This document shows positions 1-7,167 of a stretch of 11,152 nucleotides of DNA, piece after piece. Positions within the stretch are counted from its first letter, which is position 1. Each line of letters opens with the position of its first letter. Made by a program: the position numbers and the translations under genes. The notes under the pieces are model-generated. The model was given only the letters and a program-made list of their open reading frames with translations, had not been told where the DNA came from and searched no databases. Source of the DNA: Paracoccaceae bacterium (GTDB lineage: Bacteria > Pseudomonadota > Alphaproteobacteria > Rhodobacterales > Rhodobacteraceae); NCBI GenBank assembly GCA_007128995.1, contig SKWJ01000395.1, forward strand, positions 1 through 11,152, given 5' to 3'.

Positions 1-166
1 CCATGATTGCCAGAGCCGTGACCGATTTGCCGGAGCCGCTTTCACCGACAATGGCCAGCGTCTCGCCCGGCATAAGATCAAACGAGACGTTCTCGACCGC
101 CCTGACAGGCCCTGCATCAGACTGAAACGTGACTGACAAACCCTCGATTGTAAGCAGCGGGTCCAT
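1..166 (-). CDS. Dipeptide/oligopeptide ABC transporter ATP-binding protein (DppD/OppD type), N-terminal part
   Basis: The gene starts at an ATG at 166-164 and runs off the left edge, leaving 55 codons. The visible protein begins [14 protein letters not shown] and has a Walker A motif GESGSGKS at residues 41-48, typical of the nucleotide-binding subunits that power peptide uptake. The preceding A-loop/beta-strand region reads [16 protein letters not shown], also usual for this family. The start codon shares its A with the TGA stop of the upstream permease gene, so the two are probably translationally coupled. A GAGG Shine-Dalgarno lies 8 bases before the ATG, inside the permease gene. The signature motif, Walker B and the C-terminal oligopeptide-type extension lie outside the window, so DppD cannot be separated from a fused DppDF protein. 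Confidence 0.93.
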   Translation of the reverse strand, partial: MDPLLTIEGLSVTFQSDAGPVRAVENVSFDLMPGETLAIVGESGSGKSVTALAIM

Positions 167-1035
167 CAGCGCAGCCTCATTTTCGGGTCAAGGGCAGCCC
201 GCAACCCGTCCCCCACAAGGTTGAACGCAATGACAACGGTCAGGATGGCGATGCCGGGGAAAGCCGAAATCCACCACGCACGGCGCAGCAACTGGCGGCC
301 CTCGGCCGACATCAGCCCCCATTCCGCCGTGGGCGGTTGGGCGCCAAGACCCAGAAAGGACAGGCCAGCACCAACAAGAATGGCGGTCCCGATCTGCAAG
401 GTGGTGAACACGACAAGCGGGGCATTTGCATTGACGAAGACATGACGCACCATGACCCGAAACGGGGAATTCCCGACCAGCCGCGCCGCTTCGATATAGG
501 GCTGTGATTTGATCGCAAGAACGCTGGCGCGCATCAGCCGCGCATATTCGGGGATCGCCGCCACGCCCACAGCGATCATGACATTGAAGATGCCCGGACC
601 CAGTGTGGCAATGATGATCAACGCAAGAATGATGCTTGGAAAGGCCAGCATCGCGTCGATCAGGCGCGAGATCACTGCGTCCGCCCAGCCGCCCAGATAG
701 CCGGCGGTCAGACCCAGAATGACACCGGGGATCATCCCGAAGGTCACGCTGACCCCGCCCAGTGTCAGCGACACGCGGGACCCATGGATGACCCGCGAAA
801 GCACATCGCGCCCAAGCTGATCCGTGCCGAACCAGTGGTCAGCCGATGGCGCCTGCCGCGCGCGCGCCACCAACATGTCAGGATCATAGGGCGCGATCAT
901 CGGCGCCGCGAGGGCAATCACGACCCACGCGATCAGCAGGATCAGACCGATCGTCCCGCCACGATGGGCAAAGAACCTCCGCGCGGCTTGCCGCCAGGGG
1001 CTGTCTGCCGGTCGCTCGAGCGTCGCATCAGACAT
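166..1035 (-). CDS. Dipeptide/oligopeptide ABC transporter permease (DppC/OppC type)
   Basis: A 289-residue inner-membrane permease subunit that pairs with the DppB-type protein encoded just upstream to form the channel of a peptide-class importer. The N-terminal cytoplasmic stretch carries [14 protein letters not shown], then a first membrane segment at about residues 29-50. The segment IAPYDPDML followed by [24 protein letters not shown] is the hallmark of OppC/DppC proteins. The coupling-helix (EAA) region is near [20 protein letters not shown], and the protein ends [14 protein letters not shown], as most DppC proteins do. The length is normal for the family. The ATG at 1035 has a GGAG ribosome site 9 bases upstream and lies 14 bases after the DppB stop. 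The gene overlaps the following ATPase gene by one base. The transported compound cannot be read from the permease. Confidence 0.95.
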   Translation of the reverse strand: MSDATLERPADSPWRQAARRFFAHRGGTIGLILLIAWVVIALAAPMIAPYDPDMLVARARQAPSADHWFGTDQLGRDVLSRVIHGSRVSLTLGGVSVTFGMIPGVILGLTAGYLGGWADAVISRLIDAMLAFPSIILALIIIATLGPGIFNVMIAVGVAAIPEYARLMRASVLAIKSQPYIEAARLVGNSPFRVMVRHVFVNANAPLVVFTTLQIGTAILVGAGLSFLGLGAQPPTAEWGLMSAEGRQLLRRAWWISAFPGIAILTVVIAFNLVGDGLRAALDPKMRLR

Positions 1036-1049
1036 ATGACCGTCTCCGC

Positions 1050-1985
1050 TCAGCTGTCATAGCGGATCCTTGGATCAAGATAGGCATAAAGAATGTCCAC
1101 CAGAAGGTTGACCAGCACATAGAGCACAGCCAGAAACAGGACCGCCCCCTGCACCAGCGGATAATCCATCGCGATGATCGCATTCACGATCAGTCGCCCG
1201 ACACCTGGCCTTGAAAAAACGGTCTCGGTGACGACGGTCCCGGCCAGCATACCGCCAAATTGCAGGCCCATCATGGTGACAACCGGGATCAGCGCATTTC
1301 GCAGTCCGTGACGCCATAACAACAGCCGTGTAGGCAGACCTTTGGCCTGCCCGGTGCGCATATAATCTTCCTGAAGCACCTCGATCATGCTGGAACGCAC
1401 AAGCCGTGCGATCAGGCCCGCGCTGATCAGTCCCAGCGTCAGCGCAGGCAGAACCAGCGCTTGCAGGCTGCCGCCGCCTGCCGAAGGAAACCAGCCCAGT
1501 GTGAGCGCAAAGAAAAAGATCAGCATCAGACCCAGCCAGTAAACCGGAATCGACGCCCCCAGATAGGACACGCTCATGCAGAAAGCGTCAATCCAGCCGC
1601 CCTGACGCACCGCCGCAATCAGCCCCAGAGGGATTCCGATAAGCATTGCGCAGAGTAGCCCTGCAACAGCAAGTTCGACTGTCGATCCAAGCCGGTCAAG
1701 GATCATGTCCAGCACCGGTTCCCGGAACCGGATCGATGTTCCAAGATCACCGACAACGGCACCAGAGACGAAATTCCAGAATTGTAGCGGCAGGGGATCA
1801 TCCAGCCCCATTTCCCGGCGCAAGGCGGCAAGGCGTTCAGGTGAAATCGCCCCACCTTCCGCCCCTGCCAACATCAGCAGTGCCGGATCCCCCGGCAGAA
1901 GATGCATGATCCCGAACACGATCAGCGAGATCAGAAACAGCACCGGCAAAAGCTGTAACAGGCGCGCCAGAACGTAATTTCCCAA
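1050..1985 (-). CDS. Dipeptide/oligopeptide ABC transporter permease (DppB/OppB type), TTG start
   Basis: An inner-membrane permease subunit of about 311 residues with the DppB pattern: N-terminal LARLLQLLPVLFLISLIVFGIMHLLPGDPA, then a periplasmic stretch, five further membrane segments, and a coupling region near LPTRLLLWRHGLRNALIPVV. It ends LDPRIRYDS, a common DppB terminus. The reading frame can be extended to a GTG at 2027, but that start has no ribosome site and sits inside a strong stem-loop (2009-2052). The TTG at 1985-1983 has AAGGAGAG 6 bases upstream and gives a protein beginning (M)GNYVLARLL, which matches the usual start of the family, so I chose it. The gene follows the binding-protein gene and precedes DppC by 14 bases, so it belongs to the same operon. 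The alternative start would add 14 residues. Confidence 0.9.
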   Translation of the reverse strand: MGNYVLARLLQLLPVLFLISLIVFGIMHLLPGDPALLMLAGAEGGAISPERLAALRREMGLDDPLPLQFWNFVSGAVVGDLGTSIRFREPVLDMILDRLGSTVELAVAGLLCAMLIGIPLGLIAAVRQGGWIDAFCMSVSYLGASIPVYWLGLMLIFFFALTLGWFPSAGGGSLQALVLPALTLGLISAGLIARLVRSSMIEVLQEDYMRTGQAKGLPTRLLLWRHGLRNALIPVVTMMGLQFGGMLAGTVVTETVFSRPGVGRLIVNAIIAMDYPLVQGAVLFLAVLYVLVNLLVDILYAYLDPRIRYDS

Positions 1986-2008
1986 ACACTGCTCTCCTTC
2001 TGCCAAGG

Positions 2009-2052
2009 GACGATCGGGGCCAACCACGAAAATGTGGCGGCCCCTTATCGTC
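2009..2052 (-). other. Intercistronic mRNA stem-loop between binding protein and DppB-type permease
   Basis: Read on the minus strand, three complementary blocks stack into one long hairpin: GACGAT with ATCGTC (outer), GGGGCC with GGCCCC (middle) and CCAC with GTGG (inner), closing a 6-base loop, ATTTTC. Only small bulges (AA/G and G/TT) separate the blocks. It starts 3 bases after the TGA of the binding-protein gene and ends about 23 bases before the TTG start of the permease. No T tract follows, so I do not call it an intrinsic terminator. By analogy with malE-malF it probably protects the upstream mRNA from 3' exonucleases and lowers permease output. Confidence 0.75.
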
Positions 2053-2055
2053 GGA

Positions 2056-3660
2056 TCAGTTCAGCGTGACGTCCTGAAGATAGAAGAAAGACCCCTCTGC
2101 ACCCATCTGAAAGCCGTCCACACGGTTATCGACCACGATGAATGACGGTTGGCTGAGCGTCGGGATCAGCAAGGCTTCCTCCATGATGATCTGCTGGGCC
2201 TGCCGGGCGACTTCGCACCGCGAGTCGGGATCTGGGTTGGTGCGAAGCTGGCTGACCAGCGCAGTCAGTTCGGGATTGTCATAGCCAGTCCAGGCCCATC
2301 CGCCCGGCTGGTCATAGGCGGGGTTCCATTTGTCATCGAGGATGACGGGATCCATGCTGCGCAGGCGTTCATACATCAGGCTGAATGTCCGGCGCTGAAC
2401 CTCTTCCAGTTGAACCGGTCCCGGCACGATCTGGACCGACATGTCGATACCGATCTGGCGATAGAGGGCTTGGAGGGCTTCGCCAATTTCGGAATGGTGC
2501 AAGGTCTGCCAGCGCAGTTGCAGGGGCGTTCCGTCCGCGACACCTGAAACGCCGCGTGCCACACGAACAGGGCCACCCTCGTCAACCCAGCCTGCCTCGT
2601 CCAGCAGCTCCATCGCGCGCGCCGGGTTGGGCCGGTACATGTCGCTTGCCCCTGTCCAGAAACAGGGATGAATATTGTTCAACGGTCCGTCAGATGCCCC
2701 ATAAAGCCCGTCATAGAGCAGGTCATTGATCATCTCCATATCGCGGGCATAGAGCAGCGCCTGGCGCACATTGCGGTTGTCCAGCGGCGGGATACGGACA
2801 TTCATGACCTGGGTCATTCCGGTACCCGACTGCCCCATGCTGATCAGCGACACACTGTCGTCATCGATGTAGTCTTCCACCGACAGGGCCGGGATCTGAA
2901 AGGCAACATGGGCCTCGCCAGAGGCGACAACTGCCCCCAGAACCGCAGGCTCGCCAATGAACCGGAAGGTGACGCTGTCAATGCCCACGGGCCCCGAGAT
3001 CTGGGCAACGCCGTTCCAGTCACCCGAGTAGCTGTCGGCGCGGACCATGCGGATGTGGTCATTCTGTACCCAGTTATCCAGCGTGAATGGTCCGGTCCCG
3101 GTCAGGACACGGTCAAAACTCTGGGGTGTATGCTCTGCAAATGCAGAAGGTGACCACATCGGCGCGCGACGTGCCGCATCAAGGAACGTGACCCAGGGCG
3201 CATCATAATGGAAACGCACTGTGAACTCATCCACGACTTCAACCTCGGCAAGTGGCCCGGTCACCCCTGCAAGTTGTGTCGAGGCCGTTTCGGGGGCCAT
3301 GAAGCGGTCAAAATTGGCCTTGACGGCTTCTGCATTAAAGGCCGTCCCATCGGTGAATACGACATCATCCCGAAGAGTGAAGGTATATTGCGTGGCGTCC
3401 TCATTGATTTCCCATGATGTCGCAAGCGCGGGCGCATAGCTGCCATCCGGGGCGATCACGATAAGCGATTCCGTCAGAAACGAGTTAAGAAGCTGTGTCG
3501 TGGTGTAAGGGTCCACGTGATAATCAAGATTTGCAGGCTCGATAGAGGCCGGCAGTGCGATGACAAGATCGCCCGCGCGCGCCTGTCCGGCGCCGATTGC
3601 AACGATACTTGTGCCCAGCAGCAAGGTCGCTGCCAAATTGCGAAGTCTTCCCGTCGTCAT
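2056..3660 (-). CDS. Peptide ABC transporter substrate-binding protein (SBP family 5, DppA/OppA-like)
   Basis: A 534-residue periplasmic solute receptor. Residues 1-29 form a Sec signal peptide: basic N-terminus MTTGRLRN, hydrophobic core, and a likely signal peptidase I site after ARA, before GDLVIALP. No lipobox cysteine is present. The mature protein has family-5 landmarks: LATSWEINEDATQYTFTLRDDVVFTDGTAFNAEAVKANFDRF at about residues 80-120, TGTGPFTLDNWVQND near residue 190, and NVRQALLYARDMEMINDLL near residue 300. The length is normal for the family. The ATG at 3660 has AAGGAG 8 bases upstream. It lies 87 bases downstream of the amidohydrolase gene and upstream of two DppB/DppC permeases and an ATPase, so it should deliver a peptide or peptide-like amide to that transporter. 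Family 5 also includes receptors for nickel, opines and sugars, so the ligand is inferred from context only. Confidence 0.93.
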   Translation of the reverse strand: MTTGRLRNLAATLLLGTSIVAIGAGQARAGDLVIALPASIEPANLDYHVDPYTTTQLLNSFLTESLIVIAPDGSYAPALATSWEINEDATQYTFTLRDDVVFTDGTAFNAEAVKANFDRFMAPETASTQLAGVTGPLAEVEVVDEFTVRFHYDAPWVTFLDAARRAPMWSPSAFAEHTPQSFDRVLTGTGPFTLDNWVQNDHIRMVRADSYSGDWNGVAQISGPVGIDSVTFRFIGEPAVLGAVVASGEAHVAFQIPALSVEDYIDDDSVSLISMGQSGTGMTQVMNVRIPPLDNRNVRQALLYARDMEMINDLLYDGLYGASDGPLNNIHPCFWTGASDMYRPNPARAMELLDEAGWVDEGGPVRVARGVSGVADGTPLQLRWQTLHHSEIGEALQALYRQIGIDMSVQIVPGPVQLEEVQRRTFSLMYERLRSMDPVILDDKWNPAYDQPGGWAWTGYDNPELTALVSQLRTNPDPDSRCEVARQAQQIIMEEALLIPTLSQPSFIVVDNRVDGFQMGAEGSFFYLQDVTLN

Positions 3661-3747
3661 CCTTCAGTCTCCTTGTTGGGTTGGATCGTGATGGCCTGCC
3701 GGCCGCAATGGATCGTGCCGCCGGGAGGATACGCCCGACACGCAATT

Positions 3748-5022
3748 TCAGTGAATTTCGGTTCCTCCCTTGAACACGCGCAAACGCTGCCGGTCTGACA
3801 GCACGGAAATATCGTCCAGGGGATTGCCGCTGACCAATAGCAGGTCTGCCAGCTTTCCGGGCCGCAGACGGCCCGCCTCGAGGCCCAGAAGATCAGCGCT
3901 GTTCGCCGTGGCGCAAGTGATCGCTTCGAGCGGCGTGAACCCGCCGTGCACAAGCAACTCAAGCTCGTGCGCACCCCATTTTCCGTTCTCTATCTGAAAC
4001 CCGCTATCAGTCCCCGTGCAGACCCGCAGACCAGCCTTGCGAACAAGCTCCAGCGAGCGCCATTTCGCCGCGCTGGATTCCCGATGCCAACGCTTGAAGC
4101 GCTCCGGGATCGCAGGATCTGCCAGTGCAGTTCGGGCATGAACCTCGTTCACGGTGAGGGTCGGCACATAGGTCGTGCCATGCTTCACCATCAACTCGAC
4201 TGTAGGTTCGTCCAGCCAATGCCCATGTTCGATACTGTCGACCCCGTTGCGCACTGATGCCGCCACACCTTCAGGGCCATAGACATGCGCTGCGACATGG
4301 ACGCCTTGTGCATGCGCCTCGTCACAGGCAGCGGCGATCTCGGGTTCTGTCATCTCGCGGCGCCAGAATATATCTGGGCTGTCATGGCGGGACACCCAGG
4401 TATTCAGCTTTATCAGATCTGCCCCGCGCTTGAGTTGTTCCCGAACCCCTTTGCGAAATCCTTCGGGACCATCACATGGGGCGGTCATCGACTTTGGTGC
4501 GACATGATCCGCCCAAACCGGCGCATCCATATGTCCACCAGTGACACTCAGCCCCATTCCGGCCGCTCTGATGTGCGGCCCTTGCACATGCCCCGCCTCG
4601 ATGGCGCGGCGCAGATCGATGATTGTTCCCCCCGGCGCGCCAACATCACGCAAGGCTGTGAACCCTGCCCGAAGCGAGTCATGCGCCAGTTTCGCTGCGC
4701 GCAAGGCAATCTCTGCAAACGACAGACGCGCCATCGCCATCTCTTCAGCGGCGCCATCTCCGGCAATGCCGGGCGCGCGCAGATGAACGTGCACATCACA
4801 AAGTCCGGGAAGCACTGTGCCATCAGTTTCAAGAATTATTGCTTCGTCAGGAATGGAGATGTCGGCCTGACGGCCAACAGCCACTATCCGTCCCGCATGA
4901 ATGAGCAACGCCGCGCGCTCTTGCACATCTCCAGTGCCATCCACCAACCTGTTTGCCCGGATCAAGAGAGGGCGCCCAACTTCCACAACCGTGATTCCTG
5001 TCTTACTGACGACTGTCGACAT
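3748..5022 (-). CDS. Metal-dependent amidohydrolase (Xaa-Pro dipeptidase/imidazolonepropionase-like)
   Basis: A 424-residue amidohydrolase-superfamily enzyme with no signal peptide, so it should act in the cytoplasm. All metal-site residues are visible: H78 and H80 in DVHVHL, K205 in ADLIKL (the likely carboxylated lysine bridging two metals), H246 in HVAAHVYG, H266 in SIEHGHW and D339 in GTDSG. This fits a binuclear-zinc subgroup that includes enzymes hydrolysing Xaa-Pro and other dipeptides. It begins with the usual small beta-domain (LLIRANRLVDGTG...AALLIHAGRIVAVG) and ends with GLEAGRLRPGKLADLLLVSGNPLDDI. Placed just upstream of a peptide importer, it probably cleaves the imported compound. 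The ATG at 5022 has a poor ribosome site. A GTG at 4986 with AGGA 9 bases upstream would remove 12 residues ahead of the conserved region and is a fair alternative. Cyclic amides or carbamates are other possible substrates. Confidence 0.9.
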   Translation of the reverse strand: MSTVVSKTGITVVEVGRPLLIRANRLVDGTGDVQERAALLIHAGRIVAVGRQADISIPDEAIILETDGTVLPGLCDVHVHLRAPGIAGDGAAEEMAMARLSFAEIALRAAKLAHDSLRAGFTALRDVGAPGGTIIDLRRAIEAGHVQGPHIRAAGMGLSVTGGHMDAPVWADHVAPKSMTAPCDGPEGFRKGVREQLKRGADLIKLNTWVSRHDSPDIFWRREMTEPEIAAACDEAHAQGVHVAAHVYGPEGVAASVRNGVDSIEHGHWLDEPTVELMVKHGTTYVPTLTVNEVHARTALADPAIPERFKRWHRESSAAKWRSLELVRKAGLRVCTGTDSGFQIENGKWGAHELELLVHGGFTPLEAITCATANSADLLGLEAGRLRPGKLADLLLVSGNPLDDISVLSDRQRLRVFKGGTEIH

Positions 5023-5037
5023 TCATCAGTATTGAAA

Positions 5038-5050
5038 ACTGACCTTCAGT
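5038..5050. promoter_or_regulatory. Palindrome upstream of the amidohydrolase gene, possible operator
   Basis: ACTGA and TCAGT flank a 3-base centre (CCT on the plus strand), a perfect 5-3-5 inverted repeat 16 to 28 bases upstream of the ATG at 5022. Further CAGT/ACTG copies lie at about 5026-5029. On the minus strand a TTGACT hexamer (5053-5048), a good -35 element, overlaps its edge, but I find no convincing -10. If transcription starts about 30 bases further on, the messenger would be leaderless or would begin inside the annotated gene, which would favour the GTG start at 4986. The position suits an operator of a small dimeric regulator, but no regulator gene is visible. Confidence 0.35.
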
Positions 5051-5087
5051 CAACCCGCCAGATGACGGAAATTTGACAAAGGCAGCC

Positions 5088-5110
5088 AAAGCCTGTCGCG
5101 GCAGGCATTT
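5088..5110. repeat. Inverted repeat, possible transcript end of the right-hand minus-strand operon
   Basis: GCCTG (5091-5095) and CAGGC (5102-5106) pair around a 6-base loop, and AAA/TTT outside them extends the stem with one bulged base. A further GCCT/AGGC pair lies beside it (5111-5125), and AAGCCT can also pair with AGGCTT across the whole 5089-5127 stretch, so alternative foldings exist. It sits about 100 bases after the stop of the NTF2-like gene on the minus strand. There is no proper T tract in either direction, so the terminator reading is weak. Confidence 0.35.
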
Positions 5111-5150
5111 GCCTAAAGAAAAGGCTTACAATCAACGCAGAGGGCTTCAT

Positions 5151-5175
5151 GTTTCGCGGATCACACCCGCGAAAC
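5151..5175. repeat. Perfect 9-bp inverted repeat downstream of the NTF2-like gene
   Basis: GTTTCGCGG (5151-5159) and CCGCGAAAC (5167-5175) form a perfect 9-bp stem with a 7-base loop, 30 bases after the stop of the NTF2-like gene on the minus strand. It is the strongest structure in the 182-base gap between the two loci, so it is a reasonable place for the sugar-type operon transcript to end. No T run follows on the minus strand (the next bases are ATGAAGCC), so either termination needs Rho or the hairpin only stabilises the 3' end. It could also be a protein-binding palindrome. Confidence 0.45.
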
Positions 5176-5204
5176 CGAAAGCAACAATAAAGGTTATGCA
5201 CGGC

Positions 5205-6209
5205 TCAGCGGTCTTTGACGGCCAGTGTTTTCAGACGCTCCAGCACATCCAGACCTTGCATGTTCAGGAAATGCAGCATGTCGATGAAGATCCAGTTCTC
5301 TGCCAGCTTGTCACCATCGCGGCGGTAGATATCGACCACACGCATATCTGCTCGCGGCCCGGCAGGCAGGCCCATATAGCCGCCCAAGGGGGTCAGCGAC
5401 AGGTTGGGCCAACCAAAGAAACCGCCATAGCTTCCCTCAGCCAGCCGCGCAACATGGCCGTTGAACACCCGGTCGGCAAGCTGGGTCCGAAAAGGTTTCT
5501 GATGCTGTTCGATGTAGCGCGCGATGGAATAGGTTGCGCCGATCCCCTCTGGCCCCCACCAGCACATATCGTCCCGCCAATGCTGGGCCAGTTCTTCTTC
5601 AGGGCCTGAAAAACTGCGATGATCATTGATGGCCCCAATCATGCGGCAGATCAGGTCAAGGGTCTGTGTCCCCTCGGTCGGCACAGTCGGACCATAGAGC
5701 AAGCCATCATGCGTGGCGGGGCCGGGCTGTACAAGATGCGCGCCTGTCTGGGCAGGCAGCGGATATTGTCCAGTCTGCCGCATCAGATGCAGCAGATCAC
5801 AGAAAAAAGCAGTTTCGACAATCTGCCCCCCGGCCACACGGTGAAATTCTGCATAGCGAAGCATGGCAATCCGGCCTGTCGGGCGGATCCCGATGAAGGG
5901 CGCATCGAACAACCCCATAAGATGCCCCATGCTGACCACCCAGACCGAATGAAACCCGTCAATCTGGTTGTGGCCCGCGAAAAACACATCCTCACGACGC
6001 TGTACCCGGGAGAGGGCCCGCAGCAAGGGCTGCCAGAACGCCGCAGCGACGGCGGCCGCCCCCTGCTGCTCGTGCCACGGATGCATGCCGCGCCAGTGCC
6101 AGTCGGGACTGACATGTCGGGCAAGTACGCCCTCGACATTTTCAGCGGTTGCGCCCGACAGGGCCGCATGATGGGCGCGCACCAGGTCTTTTTCTGATTG
6201 AAAGGTCAT
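5205..6209 (-). CDS. Protein with two tandem NTF2/SnoaL-like domains, function unknown
   Basis: A 334-residue soluble protein with no signal peptide. It appears to be two copies of an NTF2/SnoaL-type alpha+beta cone fold. The first (about 1-160) ends in a strand-strand-helix pattern RYAEFHRVAGGQIVETAFFCDLLHLMRQTG, and the second (about 180-334) ends in VVDIYRRDGDKLAENWIFIDMLHFLNMQG. Both share a D-L/M-LHL/F-4-G core. Each half also has a tryptophan-rich early segment (WHWRGMHPW; MCWWGPEG). Members of this fold include polyketide cyclases, ketosteroid isomerase-like enzymes and lyases, but many have no known role. The gene follows the MalG-type permease by 77 bases on the same strand and is probably co-transcribed, pointing to a step in the metabolism of the transported compound. 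The ATG at 6209 has only a weak ribosome site (GGAAAG). I do not assign a reaction. Confidence 0.85.
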   Translation of the reverse strand: MTFQSEKDLVRAHHAALSGATAENVEGVLARHVSPDWHWRGMHPWHEQQGAAAVAAAFWQPLLRALSRVQRREDVFFAGHNQIDGFHSVWVVSMGHLMGLFDAPFIGIRPTGRIAMLRYAEFHRVAGGQIVETAFFCDLLHLMRQTGQYPLPAQTGAHLVQPGPATHDGLLYGPTVPTEGTQTLDLICRMIGAINDHRSFSGPEEELAQHWRDDMCWWGPEGIGATYSIARYIEQHQKPFRTQLADRVFNGHVARLAEGSYGGFFGWPNLSLTPLGGYMGLPAGPRADMRVVDIYRRDGDKLAENWIFIDMLHFLNMQGLDVLERLKTLAVKDR

Positions 6210-6230
6210 TTCAGGGTCTTTCCGGAATAT

Positions 6231-6255
6231 GGTCCGGGACAGTTACCCCCGAACC
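6231..6255 (-). other. Intercistronic stem-loop between MalG-type permease and NTF2-like gene
   Basis: On the minus strand GGTTCGGG and CCCGGACC pair over 8 positions (one G-T wobble), with a possible extra G-T pair inside and a loop of 7 to 9 bases. It lies 32 bases after the permease stop and 21 bases before the next ATG. No T tract follows. It may reduce read-through or stabilise the upstream transcript, making expression of the NTF2-like gene differ from that of the transporter. Confidence 0.5.
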
Positions 6256-6287
6256 CTCAGAGATACGCGGCAAAGGGCAATGAGGTA

Positions 6288-7166
6288 TCAGCCCTTGACC
6301 GCTCCGGCGGTCAGGCCAGAGACGATCTGACGCTGGAAGAACAGGATCAGCACAAAAAGCGGGGCTGTAGCCGACACCACGGCAGCAACGGCAAACATGA
6401 CATTCCCCTCAACCTGCGTTGAGCCCAGAAACGATGCGATCTTCGGGATCATGGTCTGGTTCTGCTGGCTTAGCAGCATCGCAGTCACGGCAAAGTCATT
6501 ATAGGCCAGCAGGAAGCTGAACAGCCCAGTGGTAATGACGCCCGGCCACATAACAGGCACAATCACGTGGCGAAAGGCCTGAAACCGGGTGCACCCATCC
6601 ACCATGGCAGATTCATCAAGGTCTTTCGGGATGTTAAGGAAAAACGAATGCAGCATCCACAGCGTGAAGGGCTGGTTGATGGCGACAAGAACGATAATCG
6701 CGGTCGGCAGATGCCCCCAGACATTCCACTGGAAGAACGGCAGCAGATAACCGGACACCAGAGTGATATGCGGCATGGCACGAAACACCAGCGCGATCAT
6801 CAGCAGCCAGAAAGTGTATCGAAAGCCTGACCGCGCCAGCGCATAGCCGCCCAATGTGCCAAATGTCAGCGAGATGACGACCACGCAGACCACTACAATC
6901 AGGGTGTTCATAGCCGCACGCCAGAACTCTTCCTGCACCCATGCCCCCGCATAGCCTTGGCCCGTAAAGGCGCTGCCAGTCTGGGCCGTGGTGAATGTGC
7001 CACGCAGGGCGTTGCGCCAGTCTGCAAGGCTGAAGAAATCGGCCTGCACCTTGAAAGACCCCCAGAGTGTCCAGAGGAACGGGAAAGAGGCGACAACGAC
7101 CCAGAGCAGCACCAGCGCTGTCGAGACGGTGACCAACAGGGGCGAACGACGTTGTGTGGCAGCCAT
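6288..7166 (-). CDS. Carbohydrate ABC transporter permease (MalG/UgpE type)
   Basis: A 292-residue inner-membrane subunit of a carbohydrate-class importer. The N-terminal membrane segment (about residues 12-33, VTVSTALVLLWVVVASFPFLW) is followed by a periplasmic stretch of roughly 50 residues, then the permease core starting FWRAAMNTLIVVV. The coupling (EAA) motif is IPKDLDESAMVDGCTRFQAFRHVIVPVMWPG, near residue 180, which contacts the ATPase. The protein ends FQRQIVSGLTAGAVKG, the standard MalG-family terminus. Length is usual. The start ATG lies one base after the stop of the MalF-type gene, with AAGGGG 7 bases upstream inside that gene, so the two permeases are tightly coupled. The partner ATPase is encoded on the opposite strand at 9716-10768. 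Substrate specificity is not readable. Confidence 0.94.
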   Translation of the reverse strand: MAATQRRSPLLVTVSTALVLLWVVVASFPFLWTLWGSFKVQADFFSLADWRNALRGTFTTAQTGSAFTGQGYAGAWVQEEFWRAAMNTLIVVVCVVVISLTFGTLGGYALARSGFRYTFWLLMIALVFRAMPHITLVSGYLLPFFQWNVWGHLPTAIIVLVAINQPFTLWMLHSFFLNIPKDLDESAMVDGCTRFQAFRHVIVPVMWPGVITTGLFSFLLAYNDFAVTAMLLSQQNQTMIPKIASFLGSTQVEGNVMFAVAAVVSATAPLFVLILFFQRQIVSGLTAGAVKG

Positions 7167-7167
7167 G

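Noticed and set aside
2009..2052. Reading the stem-loop after the family-5 binding-protein gene as an intrinsic terminator.
   Set aside because: No T tract follows on the transcribed strand, and the downstream permease genes clearly belong to the same transport system.
3684..3716. Direct repeat GGATCGTG (two copies) and a GGCC-loop-GGCC mini palindrome between the amidohydrolase and binding-protein genes.
   Set aside because: Too short for a mobile-element or operator claim, and no third copy is seen nearby.
4285..5076. A 263-codon plus-strand frame opposite the amidohydrolase gene.
   Set aside because: The minus-strand frame carries all metal-binding residues of a known superfamily. The plus product has no recognisable domain and no ribosome site that I can see.
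5619..6197. A 192-codon plus-strand frame opposite the NTF2-like gene.
   Set aside because: The minus-strand protein has a domain-like pattern and fits the operon spacing. The plus-strand frame is cysteine- and arginine-rich in the manner of shadow frames.
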